Assembly: GCA_035539135.1 (NCBI GenBank)
Contig: DATLJD010000013.1
Span: 62,001 to 126,000 of the forward strand
Length of the DNA stretch: 64,000 bases
Direction: 5' to 3'
DNA from: JABFWF01 sp035539135
Lineage (GTDB): Bacteria > Pseudomonadota > Gammaproteobacteria > Xanthomonadales > Xanthomonadaceae
The position numbers were made by a program, and so were the translations under genes. Below the pieces are notes generated by a model that saw nothing but the letters and a program-made list of their open reading frames with translations, made no database searches and had not been told where the DNA came from. Of this stretch, positions 17,748 to 25,837 are shown piece by piece (within the stretch, counting starts at the first letter, position 1; each line of letters begins with the position of its first letter).

Positions 17748-17846
17748 AGCGGAGCTTGCTCCGCTGCCCTTGGGCCGGTGCGGACACCATCAAACGGAAT
17801 GCTCCGCTTCCTGGACCAGCGAAGCAGCGGAGCAAGCTCCGCTCTA
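17745..17846. repeat. Paired REP palindromes (BIME-like) supplying both flanking stop codons
   Basis: Two 23-base arms (17745-17767 and 17824-17846) are exact reverse complements. Each arm is itself a hairpin: AGCGGAGC-TT-GCTCCGCT and AGCGGAGC-AA-GCTCCGCT. About 56 bases separate them. The outer triplets are TAG on the plus strand, which ends murU, and TAG on the minus strand, which ends hda. The inverted pair is the usual REP doublet mobilised by RAYT (Y1-type) transposases; no transposase is in the window. It may also act as a transcription end for both genes. Confidence 0.85.
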
Positions 17847-18560
17847 TGGCCGTTGGGCGTCGCCCCCCAGCACCTGGCGCAGGAACGGCACCGTGATCCG
17901 CCGCTGCGCCGCCAGCGAGGCGTGGTCCAGCCGGTCGAGCAGCGCGGTGAGCCCTGCGAGGTCGCGCCCCACCCGCCGCAGCAACCAGTCCAGCGCCGCC
18001 TCCTCGAGCGCCAGCCCACGCCGTTGCGCGCGCGCCAGCAGGACCTGGCGCCGGCCGGCGTCGTCCAGCGGCGACAGCGACACCCGCGCGCACTGCGCCA
18101 GCCGCGAACGCAGGTCGGGCAGGCCCAGCGCCAGCGCGTCGGGCGCGGCCTCCGCGGCATACAGCACGCCGGCGCCCGCCGCGCGCGCGCGGTTGTGGAA
18201 GTCGAACAGCGCGACCTCGTCCTCGCGCCCGCCGGCGACGGCGGCCAGGCCGTCCAGCGCGACCACGTCGTTGCCGTCGAGCGCCTGCAGCGCGTCCGCC
18301 AGGCGCCCGCGCGCCGCCGCCAGCGGCAGGTAGGCGGCGCGCCGGCCGGCGGCCTCCGCGGCGGCGCAGACCGCGAGCGCGAGGTGGCTCTTGCCGGTGC
18401 CGGGCGGGCCGGCGAGGTACAGCCAGTCGGCGCCCGCGCGGGTCGCCAGCGCCTGCAGTTGCGCGAGCGCGCCCGGCGGCGCGGCGACGAAGGTGTCCAG
18501 GCGCTGGTCCGGCGGATAGCGCAGCGCCAGCGGCAGCTGCCCGCCCGTGTCGATGGCCAT
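17844..18560 (-). CDS. hda: DnaA regulatory inactivator Hda
   Basis: A 238-residue AAA+ protein with QLPLALRYPPDQRLDTFV near the N-terminus (the QL(P/S)L clamp-binding motif is GQLPLAL), Walker A GPPGTGKSHLA, and sensor regions similar to DnaA domain III but with no DNA-binding domain IV. Hda bound to the DNA-loaded beta clamp stimulates DnaA-ATP hydrolysis and limits re-initiation. Its ATG overlaps the stop of the transporter upstream by one base (TGATG), so both are probably one operon. Its stop lies in the REP pair. Confidence 0.9.
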   Translation of the reverse strand: MAIDTGGQLPLALRYPPDQRLDTFVAAPPGALAQLQALATRAGADWLYLAGPPGTGKSHLALAVCAAAEAAGRRAAYLPLAAARGRLADALQALDGNDVVALDGLAAVAGGREDEVALFDFHNRARAAGAGVLYAAEAAPDALALGLPDLRSRLAQCARVSLSPLDDAGRRQVLLARAQRRGLALEEAALDWLLRRVGRDLAGLTALLDRLDHASLAAQRRITVPFLRQVLGGDAQRP

Positions 18561-19747
18561 CAGGCGTCCGCGGGGGTTCCGGGAACGTCGTTCGGCGCGG
18601 GGGCGCTGGGCGGCGCCGGGATCGGGTCCGCCGCGGGCGCCGCATCTTCCTCGACCACGATCGCCGGGTGCCCGCCCGCGTACAGGCGGCTGTGGGTGTA
18701 GCGCTCGTGCGCGTAGCGCAGCAGCACGTTGGCCACCGCCGCCACCGGCAGCGCCAGCAGCATGCCGAGGAAGCCGAACAGCTGGCCGCCGGCGAGCACC
18801 GCGAAGATCACCGCGACCGGGTGCAGGCCGATGCGGTCGCCGACAAGTTTGGGCGTCAACCAGTAGCTCTCGATCACCTGGCCGATGCCGAACACCGCAG
18901 CCACGCCAAGCAGGTGCTGCCAGTCGCCGTACTGGGCCAGCGCCGCCAGCCCGCCGAGCACCACCACCGATGCCGGCCCGAGGTAGGGCACGAAGGTCAG
19001 CAGGCCGCCGATCAGGCCGATCAGGATGCCGAGGTCGAGGCCGACCGCCCACAGCCCGGCGCCGTACAGCACGCCGAGGATCAGCATGACCAGCAATTGC
19101 CCGCGCAGGAAGCCGCCGAGCACGTCGCTCGACTCGCGCGCCAGCCGCGACACCGTGCCGGCGTGGTCGCGCGGCACCAGCGCGGCGACCCGCTCGACGA
19201 ACAGGTCCCAGTCGCGCAGGAAGAAGAAGGTCAGCACCGGCAGCAGCACCAGGTTGGCGATCCAGCCGAGCAGCGCGAAGCCCGAGCGCGACAGGTAGCC
19301 GAGCACGGTTGCCGCCGCGCCGCCGGCTTCCTGCCAGTGCTGGCGGATCAGCTCGAACAGCCGCTGCGGATCGAGCCAGTCCAGGAAGTGCAGGCCGGTC
19401 CGCTGCTCCACCCACGGCAGCGCGGTGCCGGTGAACCAATCGCGGTACTGGGGCAGCGACGCGACCAGGGTCGCGATCTGCCGCTGCAGCAGCGGCACCA
19501 GCAGCAGGATCGCCAGCAGCGCCACCGTCGCCATCACCACGAACACGACGATCACCGCGGTGTTGCGCGGCAGCCGCTGTTGCAGGCGGTCGACCAGTGG
19601 ATCGCCCAGCCAGCCGAGCAGCGCCGCCACCGCGAACGGGGTCAGCACCGGCGCCAGCAGCCACAGCACCCAGGCGGCGGCGAGCGCGAGCAGGCCCCAC
19701 TGCAGGCGGCGCAGGAAGGTCGCGACGGCGGTCTCGGGTTCGCTCAC
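18560..19747 (-). CDS. AI-2E family (PerM/YdiK-type) transporter
   Basis: A 395-residue inner-membrane protein with about eight transmembrane helices. Hallmarks are the paired N-terminal helices with FAVAALLGWLGDPLVDRL, the VLTFFFLRDWD motif, and the C-terminal FVPYLGPASVVVLGG and HPVAVIFAVLAGGQLFGFLG. The family exports diverse small solutes; AI-2 export is shown only for TqsA. The tail after about residue 355 is a Pro/Ala-rich cytosolic extension. It neighbours hda, an order common in gamma-proteobacteria. Substrate unknown. Confidence 0.9.
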   Translation of the reverse strand: MSEPETAVATFLRRLQWGLLALAAAWVLWLLAPVLTPFAVAALLGWLGDPLVDRLQQRLPRNTAVIVVFVVMATVALLAILLLVPLLQRQIATLVASLPQYRDWFTGTALPWVEQRTGLHFLDWLDPQRLFELIRQHWQEAGGAAATVLGYLSRSGFALLGWIANLVLLPVLTFFFLRDWDLFVERVAALVPRDHAGTVSRLARESSDVLGGFLRGQLLVMLILGVLYGAGLWAVGLDLGILIGLIGGLLTFVPYLGPASVVVLGGLAALAQYGDWQHLLGVAAVFGIGQVIESYWLTPKLVGDRIGLHPVAVIFAVLAGGQLFGFLGMLLALPVAAVANVLLRYAHERYTHSRLYAGGHPAIVVEEDAAPAADPIPAPPSAPAPNDVPGTPADA

Positions 19748-19755
19748 GCAGGGCC

Positions 19756-20820
19756 TCAGCGCAGGCGGAAGGTGGCCGGCTCGACCGCGCCGGTGTCCTC
19801 GAGCACGTCCTCGTCCAGCAGGCGGCGGAAGCCCTCCAGGCCGCTGGCGAGGTCGAGCTGCACTTCCAGCTGGTCAGGGGTCGCCCGCAGCGGGGTGATC
19901 CCGCGCACCACCGGCATCTGTTCGAGGTAGCCGGCCAGGCGCATGTAGCCGGCGCTGCCGTGGACCCCGGTGAACAGCACCCGGTACTGCCCTGGCGGCC
20001 CCAGCACCGGCGCCTTGGCGTAGCGCGCGACCAGCGCGTCGGCGGCGCCGTCGGCACCGGCGGCCATCGCCCGCCGCGCGTCGCGGTCGGTGCTGGTCCA
20101 GCGCGACAGCACCCGGCCGTGGTCGACGAAGATCCAGTCGGCGATCCAACCGTCGCCGCCCCGGTAGAGCTTTCCGATCAGCTGCATCGGCGGCTGGTAG
20201 CGCGCGGACAGGCGGGTGATCACGCTGGTGTCGCCGCGCCAGATCGCGCCGACCGCGGCCTGTTCGGCGGCGGTGCCTGCCGGCAGGCCGAGGCGGTAGC
20301 CACGGTCCTGCGCGCGGTCGAGCACCGAGCGCGCGGCGGCCGACTTGGCCACGCCGACCAGGCGCGCGCCGCTGCCGTCGTCGATCGCCAGCCACAGCAC
20401 CGGCTTGGGCCGCGGCTGCGCCCACACCGGCAGGCCGAGCCCGGCGATCAGGTCGTCGAGCTTGTCCTGGTCGAAGCGCACGATCAGGGTGGTGCCGTAG
20501 GTCGGCGCGCCGGTCAGCGGCGAGACGCCCTCGTCCTGGCGGTAGTCGTAGCCCTCGACGTAGTCGCCCGCCTGGCGCAGTTCCCGTGCCAGGCCGGGCC
20601 GCTCGGCGACACCGCGGTCGCCGGTCAGCTTCTGCAACACCTCCACCATCGCGCGGGTGAAGCCGCCGCGACGCTGGGCCTCCCCCTGGCTGGTCACGGT
20701 GACCTCGGCCTGGTAGGGCCCGCGCGCCTGCGGGCGGTCGCCTTCCACGCGCTGGGCCAGGGCCGTGCCCAGCATCAGCCACAGTCCCGCCACCGCCATC
20801 ATCCGCATCGCCAGCCGCAT
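19756..20820 (-). CDS. DUF2066 exported protein
   Basis: A 354-residue protein with signal peptide MRLAMRMMAVAGLWLMLGTA-LAQ, followed by the DUF2066 region (VTSQGEAQRRGGFTRAMVEVLQKLTGD and GTTLIVRFDQDKLDDLIAGLGLPVW). The function is unknown. The ATG at 20820 is preferred to one 20 codons upstream because it starts the signal peptide directly. It precedes the AI-2E transporter and hda on the same strand (8-base gap), the usual purM/DUF2066/perM/hda neighbourhood in gamma-proteobacteria, and is divergent from purM. Confidence 0.85.
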   Translation of the reverse strand: MRLAMRMMAVAGLWLMLGTALAQRVEGDRPQARGPYQAEVTVTSQGEAQRRGGFTRAMVEVLQKLTGDRGVAERPGLARELRQAGDYVEGYDYRQDEGVSPLTGAPTYGTTLIVRFDQDKLDDLIAGLGLPVWAQPRPKPVLWLAIDDGSGARLVGVAKSAAARSVLDRAQDRGYRLGLPAGTAAEQAAVGAIWRGDTSVITRLSARYQPPMQLIGKLYRGGDGWIADWIFVDHGRVLSRWTSTDRDARRAMAAGADGAADALVARYAKAPVLGPPGQYRVLFTGVHGSAGYMRLAGYLEQMPVVRGITPLRATPDQLEVQLDLASGLEGFRRLLDEDVLEDTGAVEPATFRLR

Positions 20821-20945
20821 TCGTCCGTCCCAGGGCAACGCCAGCCGACGATGGTGCCGCAGCGCGGCGGGCGCGTCCATGCGGGCGGGTCAGGCACGGA
20901 CGCCCTGCTAAACTTCCGGGTCTTTCCAGCGCGCTAGGTTCCCGC

Positions 20946-21986
20946 GTGACCAGCCCCACCCCGCTCACCTACCGTGACGCCGGCGTCGACATCGACGCGG
21001 GCAACGAAATCGTCGAACGCATCAAGCCGCTGGTGAAGCGCAGCTTCCGGCCGGAGGTGATGGGCGGGCTGGGCGGCTTCGGCGCGCTGTTCGACCTGTC
21101 CGGCAAGTACCGCGAACCGGTGCTGGTGTCTGGCACCGACGGTGTCGGCACCAAGCTCAAGCTGGCCCAGCAGCTCGGCCGCCACGACACGATCGGCATC
21201 GACCTGGTCGCGATGTGCGTGAACGACGTGCTGGTGCAGGGCGCCGAGCCGCTGTTCTTCCTCGACTACTTCGCCACCGGCAAGCTCGACGTGGACACCA
21301 CGGTCGCGGTGGTCGGCGGCATCGCGAAGGGCTGCGAGCTGTCCGGCTGCGCGCTGATCGGCGGCGAGACCGCCGAGATGCCCGACATGTACCCGCCGGG
21401 CGAATACGACCTCGCCGGCTTCTGCGTCGCCGCGGTCGAGAAGGCGGAGCTGCGCGACGGCGGCCGCGTGCGCGCCGGCGACGTGCTGCTCGGGATCGCC
21501 TCCAGCGGCCCGCATTCCAACGGCTATTCGCTGGTCCGCCGCGTGTTCGACCGCGCCGGCCGCCCGGCCGACCTCGACCTCGGCGGCGTGCGCCTGGCCG
21601 ATGCGCTGATGGAGCCGACCCGCCTGTACGTCAAGCCGGTGCTGGAACTGCTGCGCGGCGCGCAGGGCGCGGCGATCCACGCGATGGCGCACATCACCGG
21701 CGGCGGGCTGACCGAGAACATCATCAGGGTGATCCCGGACGGCCTCGGCCTGGACATCGCCGCGTCCGCGATCGTGCTGCCGCCGGTGTTCGACTGGCTG
21801 CAGCGCGAGGGCGACATCGCCGACGCCGAGATGTGGCGCACCTTCAACTGCGGCATCGGCTTCGTGCTGGTGGTGGCGCCGGACGCGGTCACGGCGGTCG
21901 GCGCCCAACTCGACCGCCTCGGCCTGCCGCACCGGCAGATCGGCGAGGTCGTCGCCGCGTCCGGCGAGCGCGTGCGCATCGGCTGA
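20946..21986 (+). CDS. purM: Phosphoribosylformylglycinamidine cyclo-ligase PurM
   Basis: A 346-residue PurM-fold enzyme with LTYRDAGVDIDAGNEIV, VSGTDGVGTKLKLA and LIGGETAEMPDMYPPGEYDLAG, all invariant in AIR synthetase. It closes the imidazole ring of purines using ATP. The start codon is GTG at 20946. A TAAACT at 20909-20914 could be the -10 in the 125-base gap shared with the divergent DUF2066 gene. PurN follows directly. Confidence 0.97.
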   Translation: MTSPTPLTYRDAGVDIDAGNEIVERIKPLVKRSFRPEVMGGLGGFGALFDLSGKYREPVLVSGTDGVGTKLKLAQQLGRHDTIGIDLVAMCVNDVLVQGAEPLFFLDYFATGKLDVDTTVAVVGGIAKGCELSGCALIGGETAEMPDMYPPGEYDLAGFCVAAVEKAELRDGGRVRAGDVLLGIASSGPHSNGYSLVRRVFDRAGRPADLDLGGVRLADALMEPTRLYVKPVLELLRGAQGAAIHAMAHITGGGLTENIIRVIPDGLGLDIAASAIVLPPVFDWLQREGDIADAEMWRTFNCGIGFVLVVAPDAVTAVGAQLDRLGLPHRQIGEVVAASGERVRIG

Positions 21987-21991
21987 TCGCC

Positions 21992-22681
21992 TTGGCCGCT
22001 TCGCGCCCCGCCGGCTCCGCTGCGTCGCCGTACCGCATCGCCGTCCTCGCCTCGGGCCGCGGCAGCAACCTGCAGGCGCTGCTCGATGCGAGCGGGTCCG
22101 GCGCGCTGCGGGCGCGCGTCGTCGGCGTGTTCTCCGACAAGGCCGACGCGCCGGCGCTGCAACGCGCGCGCGATGCCGGCGTGCGCGCCGAGAGCCTGTC
22201 GCCGCGCGACTTCGGCAGCCGGCTGGCGTTCGACCAGGCCCTGTTCGAACGGGTGGACGCGGCACGGCCCGACCTGATCGTGTGCGCCGGCTACATGCGC
22301 CTGATCAGCGAAGCCGCGATCGCGCCGCGCGCGGGCCGGATCGTCAACATCCATCCGTCGCTGCTGCCCGCGTTCAAGGGCCTGAAGACCCACGCGCAGG
22401 CGCTGGCGGCGGGCGTGCCCGAGCACGGCGCCAGCGTGCACTTCGTCACCCCCGACCTCGACGGCGGCCCGGTCATCGCGCAGGCGCGGGTGCCGGTGCT
22501 GGCGGGCGACGACGCCGCGGCGCTCGCCGCGCGCGTGCTGGCGCGCGAGCACCCGTTGCTGGTGGCCACGATCGGCCTGTTCGCCCGCGGCCGGGTCGCG
22601 CTCGTCGACGATGCGGTCACGGTCGACGGCAAACCGCTGCAGACGCCCCTTCAGCTGGCAGCCAACGACGCCTTCGCATGA
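21992..22681 (+). CDS. purN: Phosphoribosylglycinamide formyltransferase PurN
   Basis: PurN hallmarks are clear: RIAVLASGRGSNLQALLDA at the start, the formyl-folate site NIHPSLLPAFKGLKTHAQAL (catalytic His) and HFVTPDLDGGPVI. It transfers formyl from 10-formyl-THF to GAR. No ATG or GTG precedes the fold in frame; the only usable start is a TTG at 21992, five bases after the purM stop, giving 229 residues with about 13 extra before the fold. There is no strong RBS, so translation probably depends on purM coupling. Confidence 0.93.
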   Translation: MAASRPAGSAASPYRIAVLASGRGSNLQALLDASGSGALRARVVGVFSDKADAPALQRARDAGVRAESLSPRDFGSRLAFDQALFERVDAARPDLIVCAGYMRLISEAAIAPRAGRIVNIHPSLLPAFKGLKTHAQALAAGVPEHGASVHFVTPDLDGGPVIAQARVPVLAGDDAAALAARVLAREHPLLVATIGLFARGRVALVDDAVTVDGKPLQTPLQLAANDAFA

Positions 22682-22691
22682 TGACGCCCCG

Positions 22692-23453
22692 ATGCGCCCG
22701 CTGATCGCCACCGCCATGCTCGCCTTCGCCCTGCTGCCGCTCCGGCCGGCGGCGGCGCAGGAACTGCTGTCCGCGGCGCCGGCGCAGGCCGGTACGCCGC
22801 GCCCGCTGCAGCCTTTCGTCGCCAGCTACCAGGTCTTCCACGGCGGCGACGAACTGGGAATCGCCACCCTGCAGGTGGTTCCGCTGCAGGACGACCGCTG
22901 GCGCGTCGACCTGGTCATGAAGGGCAAGGGCCTGATGCGCCTGACCGGCCTCAACCTCGAGCAGAGCACGCTGTTCGAGCGCGATGGAGAAGACTACCGC
23001 CCGCTCACCCAGGCGACCGTGCGGCGCGCCTTCCTCTCGCGGCGCAGGACGGTGGGCGTCTACGACTGGGCGACCGGCAGCGCGCACTGGACCGGTGACG
23101 TGAGAAAGGGCCGCGCCGGCCCGGTCGCGCTGCAGGACGGCGACATGAGCGGGCTGCTGATCGACCTGGCGCTGGTCCGCGACGCCGAGCCCGGCAGCAC
23201 CCTGCGCTACCGTTTCGTCGACGACGGCCGCGCCCGCGACCACCTGTGGATTGTCGCGCCGCAAACCGAGGCTGTCACCGTCGACGGCCTCAGCTACGAC
23301 GCCATGCGCGCCGACCGCCAGCAGGACGGCGGCGACGAAACCACGATCTGGGTCGCCGACGGCGTGCCCACCCCGATCCGCATCCTGCAACGCGAGGACG
23401 GCGAGGACAGCACCGACCTGCGCCTCATCGCCTACAAGGGAGCCATGCCATGA
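22692..23453 (+). CDS. DUF3108 exported protein (first of two)
   Basis: A 253-residue protein with a signal peptide (residues 1-20, PAAAQ) and a beta-rich DUF3108 domain. Markers are LQPFVASYQVFHGGDELG, the LNLEQSTLFE core, and the pattern ending ETTIWVADGVPTPIRILQRED. The domain is common beside purMN in gamma-proteobacteria. Its role is unknown; a lipocalin-like periplasmic fold has been supposed. It lies 10 bases after purN and overlaps its paralogue by four bases. Confidence 0.85.
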   Translation: MRPLIATAMLAFALLPLRPAAAQELLSAAPAQAGTPRPLQPFVASYQVFHGGDELGIATLQVVPLQDDRWRVDLVMKGKGLMRLTGLNLEQSTLFERDGEDYRPLTQATVRRAFLSRRRTVGVYDWATGSAHWTGDVRKGRAGPVALQDGDMSGLLIDLALVRDAEPGSTLRYRFVDDGRARDHLWIVAPQTEAVTVDGLSYDAMRADRQQDGGDETTIWVADGVPTPIRILQREDGEDSTDLRLIAYKGAMP

Positions 23454-24136
23454 ACACCCGCGCCTCGTTCGCCTTCGCCGCGGCCGCGCTGCTCGCGCTC
23501 GCCAGCCTGCCGGCGTTTGCCGCGCTCAAGCCTTTCAGCGCCGACTACAGCGCCAGCTACATGGGCCTGCAGGGCAACGCGCGCATGACCCTGGCGCCGA
23601 GCGGCGTGCACCGGTGGCGCTACACGCTGGACGTGAAGAGCGCGGTGGCCCAGCTCAGCCAGAGCACGCTGTTCGAGGAAGCCGAGGGCGGCTGGCGGCC
23701 CCTCTCCGGGCGCGACGCCTCCTCGGTGCTGATCAAGAAGTCCGACAAGCAGGCCAGCTACGACTGGGCCGCCGGCGAGGCCAGCTGGAGCGGTGACGTC
23801 AAGCCCGAGCGCCGCGGCCCGGTGGCGTTGAAGGCCGGCGACCTCGACGCGATGCTGCTCAACCTCGCGATCGTGCGCGACGTGCAGGCCGGCAAGTCCA
23901 GCCGCACCTATCGCATGGTCGACGACGGCCGCGCCAAGTCGATGAGCTATCGCGTGGTCGGCGAGGACACCGTCAGCTTCGGCGGCAAGCCGCACCCGGC
24001 AACCCGGGTCTCGGTACCGGACGGCTCGCGCGAGACCGTGCTGTGGGTCGCCGAGGACGTGCCGGTGCCGGTGCGCATCCTGCGCCGGCACAAGGGCGAG
24101 GACGAGATGGACCTGAAGCTGCTGTCGATCGACTGA
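23450..24136 (+). CDS. DUF3108 exported protein (second of two)
   Basis: A 228-residue paralogue of the gene before it: signal peptide ending LPAFA-A, then LKPFSADYSASYMGLQG, VAQLSQSTLFEEA and TVLWVAEDVPVPVRILRRH. It aligns with the first copy from end to end, so the pair arose by tandem duplication, although the sequences are now well diverged. The two are coupled (ATGA overlap). Function unknown. Confidence 0.85.
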   Translation: MNTRASFAFAAAALLALASLPAFAALKPFSADYSASYMGLQGNARMTLAPSGVHRWRYTLDVKSAVAQLSQSTLFEEAEGGWRPLSGRDASSVLIKKSDKQASYDWAAGEASWSGDVKPERRGPVALKAGDLDAMLLNLAIVRDVQAGKSSRTYRMVDDGRAKSMSYRVVGEDTVSFGGKPHPATRVSVPDGSRETVLWVAEDVPVPVRILRRHKGEDEMDLKLLSID

Positions 24137-24190
24137 CCCACGCTCGAGCTTGCGGGCGTGCCATGCCCCGGCGGCGCGCGGCCGCCGGAA

Positions 24191-25444
24191 TCAGTCGATC
24201 CGCCGGATCCGCGCGCCCAGCGCCGACAGCTTGGCCTCGATGTTCTCGTAGCCGCGATCGAGGTGGTAGATGCGGTCGATCGTGGTCTGGCCGCTGGCGA
24301 CCAGGCCGGCGAGGATCAGCGATGCCGACGCGCGCAGGTCGGTCGCCATCACCGGCGCGCCGCTCAGCTTGTCCACTCCGCGCACCACCGCGGTCGGCCC
24401 GTCCACGCGGATGTCCGCGCCGAGCCGCAGCAGTTCGTTGACGTGCATGAAGCGGTTTTCGAAGATCGTCTCGTTGATCACGCCGGCGCCCTCGGCGATG
24501 CAGTCCAGCGCCATGAACTGCGCCTGCATGTCGGTCGGGAAGGCCGGGTGTGGCGCGGTGGTGATGTCGACCGCGCGCGGACGCCGGGCCTGCATGTCGA
24601 GGGTGATGCGGTCGCCGTCCACGTCGATCGTGGCGCCGGCCTGGCGCAGCTTGTCGAGCACCGCGTCCAGGGTGTCCGGACGCGCGTGGGTGGCGGTGAC
24701 CCGGCCACCGGTCATCGCCGCGGCGACCAGGAAGGTGCCGGCCTCGATGCGGTCGGCGATCACCGCGTGCTCGCCGCCGTGCAGGCGCTCCACGCCCTCG
24801 ACCACGATCCGCGACGAGCCGGCGCCCTCGATGCGCGCGCCGAGCGCCTTCAGGCATTCGGCGAGGTCGACGATCTCCGGCTCCATCGCCGCGTTCTCGA
24901 GCACGCTGGTGCCTTCGGCCAGCACCGCCGCCATCAACACGTTCTCGGTCGCGCCGACGCTGACCATGTCGAACACCACGCGCGCGCCGCGCAGGCGCTT
25001 CGCCGTGGCCTTGATGAAACCGTGGTCGACGCTGACCTCGGCGCCCAGCGCCTGCATGCCCTTGATGTGCTGGTCGACCGGGCGCGAGCCGATCGCGCAG
25101 CCGCCGGGCAGCGAGACCTCGGCCGCGCCGTGCCGGGCCAGCAGCGGCCCGAGCACCAGCACCGACGCGCGCATGGTCTTGACCAGTTCGTAGGGCGCGA
25201 CGTGCGAATGCACGCTGCGCGGATCCACGGTGACCACGTCGCCCTCGACCTCGACGCCCGCGCCGAGCTCGGCCAGCACCCGGCGGGTGGTGCGCACGTC
25301 GTGCAGCTGCGGCACGTTGCGGATGGTGACCGGCGCGTCTGCCAGCAGCGCCGCGCACAGGATCGGCAACACTGCGTTCTTGGCCCCGGAGATGCGCACC
25401 TCGCCGTGGAGGGGGACGCCGCCTTCGACAAGGATCTTCTGCAT
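24191..25444 (-). CDS. murA: UDP-N-acetylglucosamine 1-carboxyvinyltransferase MurA
   Basis: A 417-residue EPSP-synthase-fold enzyme. ISGAKNAVLPILCAALL and the active loop LPGGCAIGSRPVDQH are present; the cysteine in that loop is the catalytic residue targeted by fosfomycin. MurA transfers enolpyruvate to UDP-GlcNAc, the first committed step of peptidoglycan synthesis. The ATG at 25444 begins the conserved MQKILVEGG. It follows ibaG by 50 bases on the same strand, the usual pair. With AmgK/MurU in the same window, the organism can make UDP-MurNAc by both routes. Confidence 0.98.
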   Translation of the reverse strand: MQKILVEGGVPLHGEVRISGAKNAVLPILCAALLADAPVTIRNVPQLHDVRTTRRVLAELGAGVEVEGDVVTVDPRSVHSHVAPYELVKTMRASVLVLGPLLARHGAAEVSLPGGCAIGSRPVDQHIKGMQALGAEVSVDHGFIKATAKRLRGARVVFDMVSVGATENVLMAAVLAEGTSVLENAAMEPEIVDLAECLKALGARIEGAGSSRIVVEGVERLHGGEHAVIADRIEAGTFLVAAAMTGGRVTATHARPDTLDAVLDKLRQAGATIDVDGDRITLDMQARRPRAVDITTAPHPAFPTDMQAQFMALDCIAEGAGVINETIFENRFMHVNELLRLGADIRVDGPTAVVRGVDKLSGAPVMATDLRASASLILAGLVASGQTTIDRIYHLDRGYENIEAKLSALGARIRRID

Positions 25445-25494
25445 GGGCTCTCGGGGCCGCGGGGACCTGGGCTGGGAACGGGGAGCGGAGGCCT

Positions 25495-25728
25495 TCAGGC
25501 CCCGGCTTCTTCCGGGGTCATCGTCTTCAGCGCCAGCGCGTGGATCTCGCCGCCCATGCGCTCGCCGAGGGTGGCGTAGACCAGGCGATGGCGGGCCAGC
25601 GGCAGCTTGCCGCGGAAGGCCTCGCTGACCACGGTGGCCTCGAAATGCACGCCATCGTCGCCGCGCACCTCGACACGCGCGCCGGGAAGGCCCTGTTCGA
25701 TCAGCTGGCGGATGAAATCTGGCGTCAT
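25495..25728 (-). CDS. ibaG: BolA-family protein IbaG
   Basis: A 77-residue BolA-like protein with the fold motif GDDGVHFEATVVSEAFRGK and LVYATLGERMGGEIHALALKT. The His of the VHFEA strand and a second His near the C-terminus are candidates for the [2Fe-2S] site shared with monothiol glutaredoxin. Position before murA identifies it as IbaG rather than BolA. It probably works in Fe-S trafficking or acid response. It is divergent from kdsD. Confidence 0.9.
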   Translation of the reverse strand: MTPDFIRQLIEQGLPGARVEVRGDDGVHFEATVVSEAFRGKLPLARHRLVYATLGERMGGEIHALALKTMTPEEAGA

Positions 25729-25797
25729 GGCACTGCGGAGGGCGGCGAGAAAGGACGCGGTCGAGCCCTGCGCGGGCGGCCGCGCGCGGGATGCGCG

Positions 25798-25803
25798 TAA
25801 AAT
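25798..25803 (+). promoter_or_regulatory. Likely -10 element of the kdsD-kdsC-lptCAB operon
   Basis: TAAAAT lies 34 bases before the kdsD ATG in the ibaG/kdsD divergent gap. No good -35 is seen about 17 bases upstream. The call rests on position and on the rarity of A/T hexamers here. Confidence 0.4.
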
Positions 25804-25837
25804 GCGGCGCCCAGTCTAGCGGAAAGCCCCGGCACGC

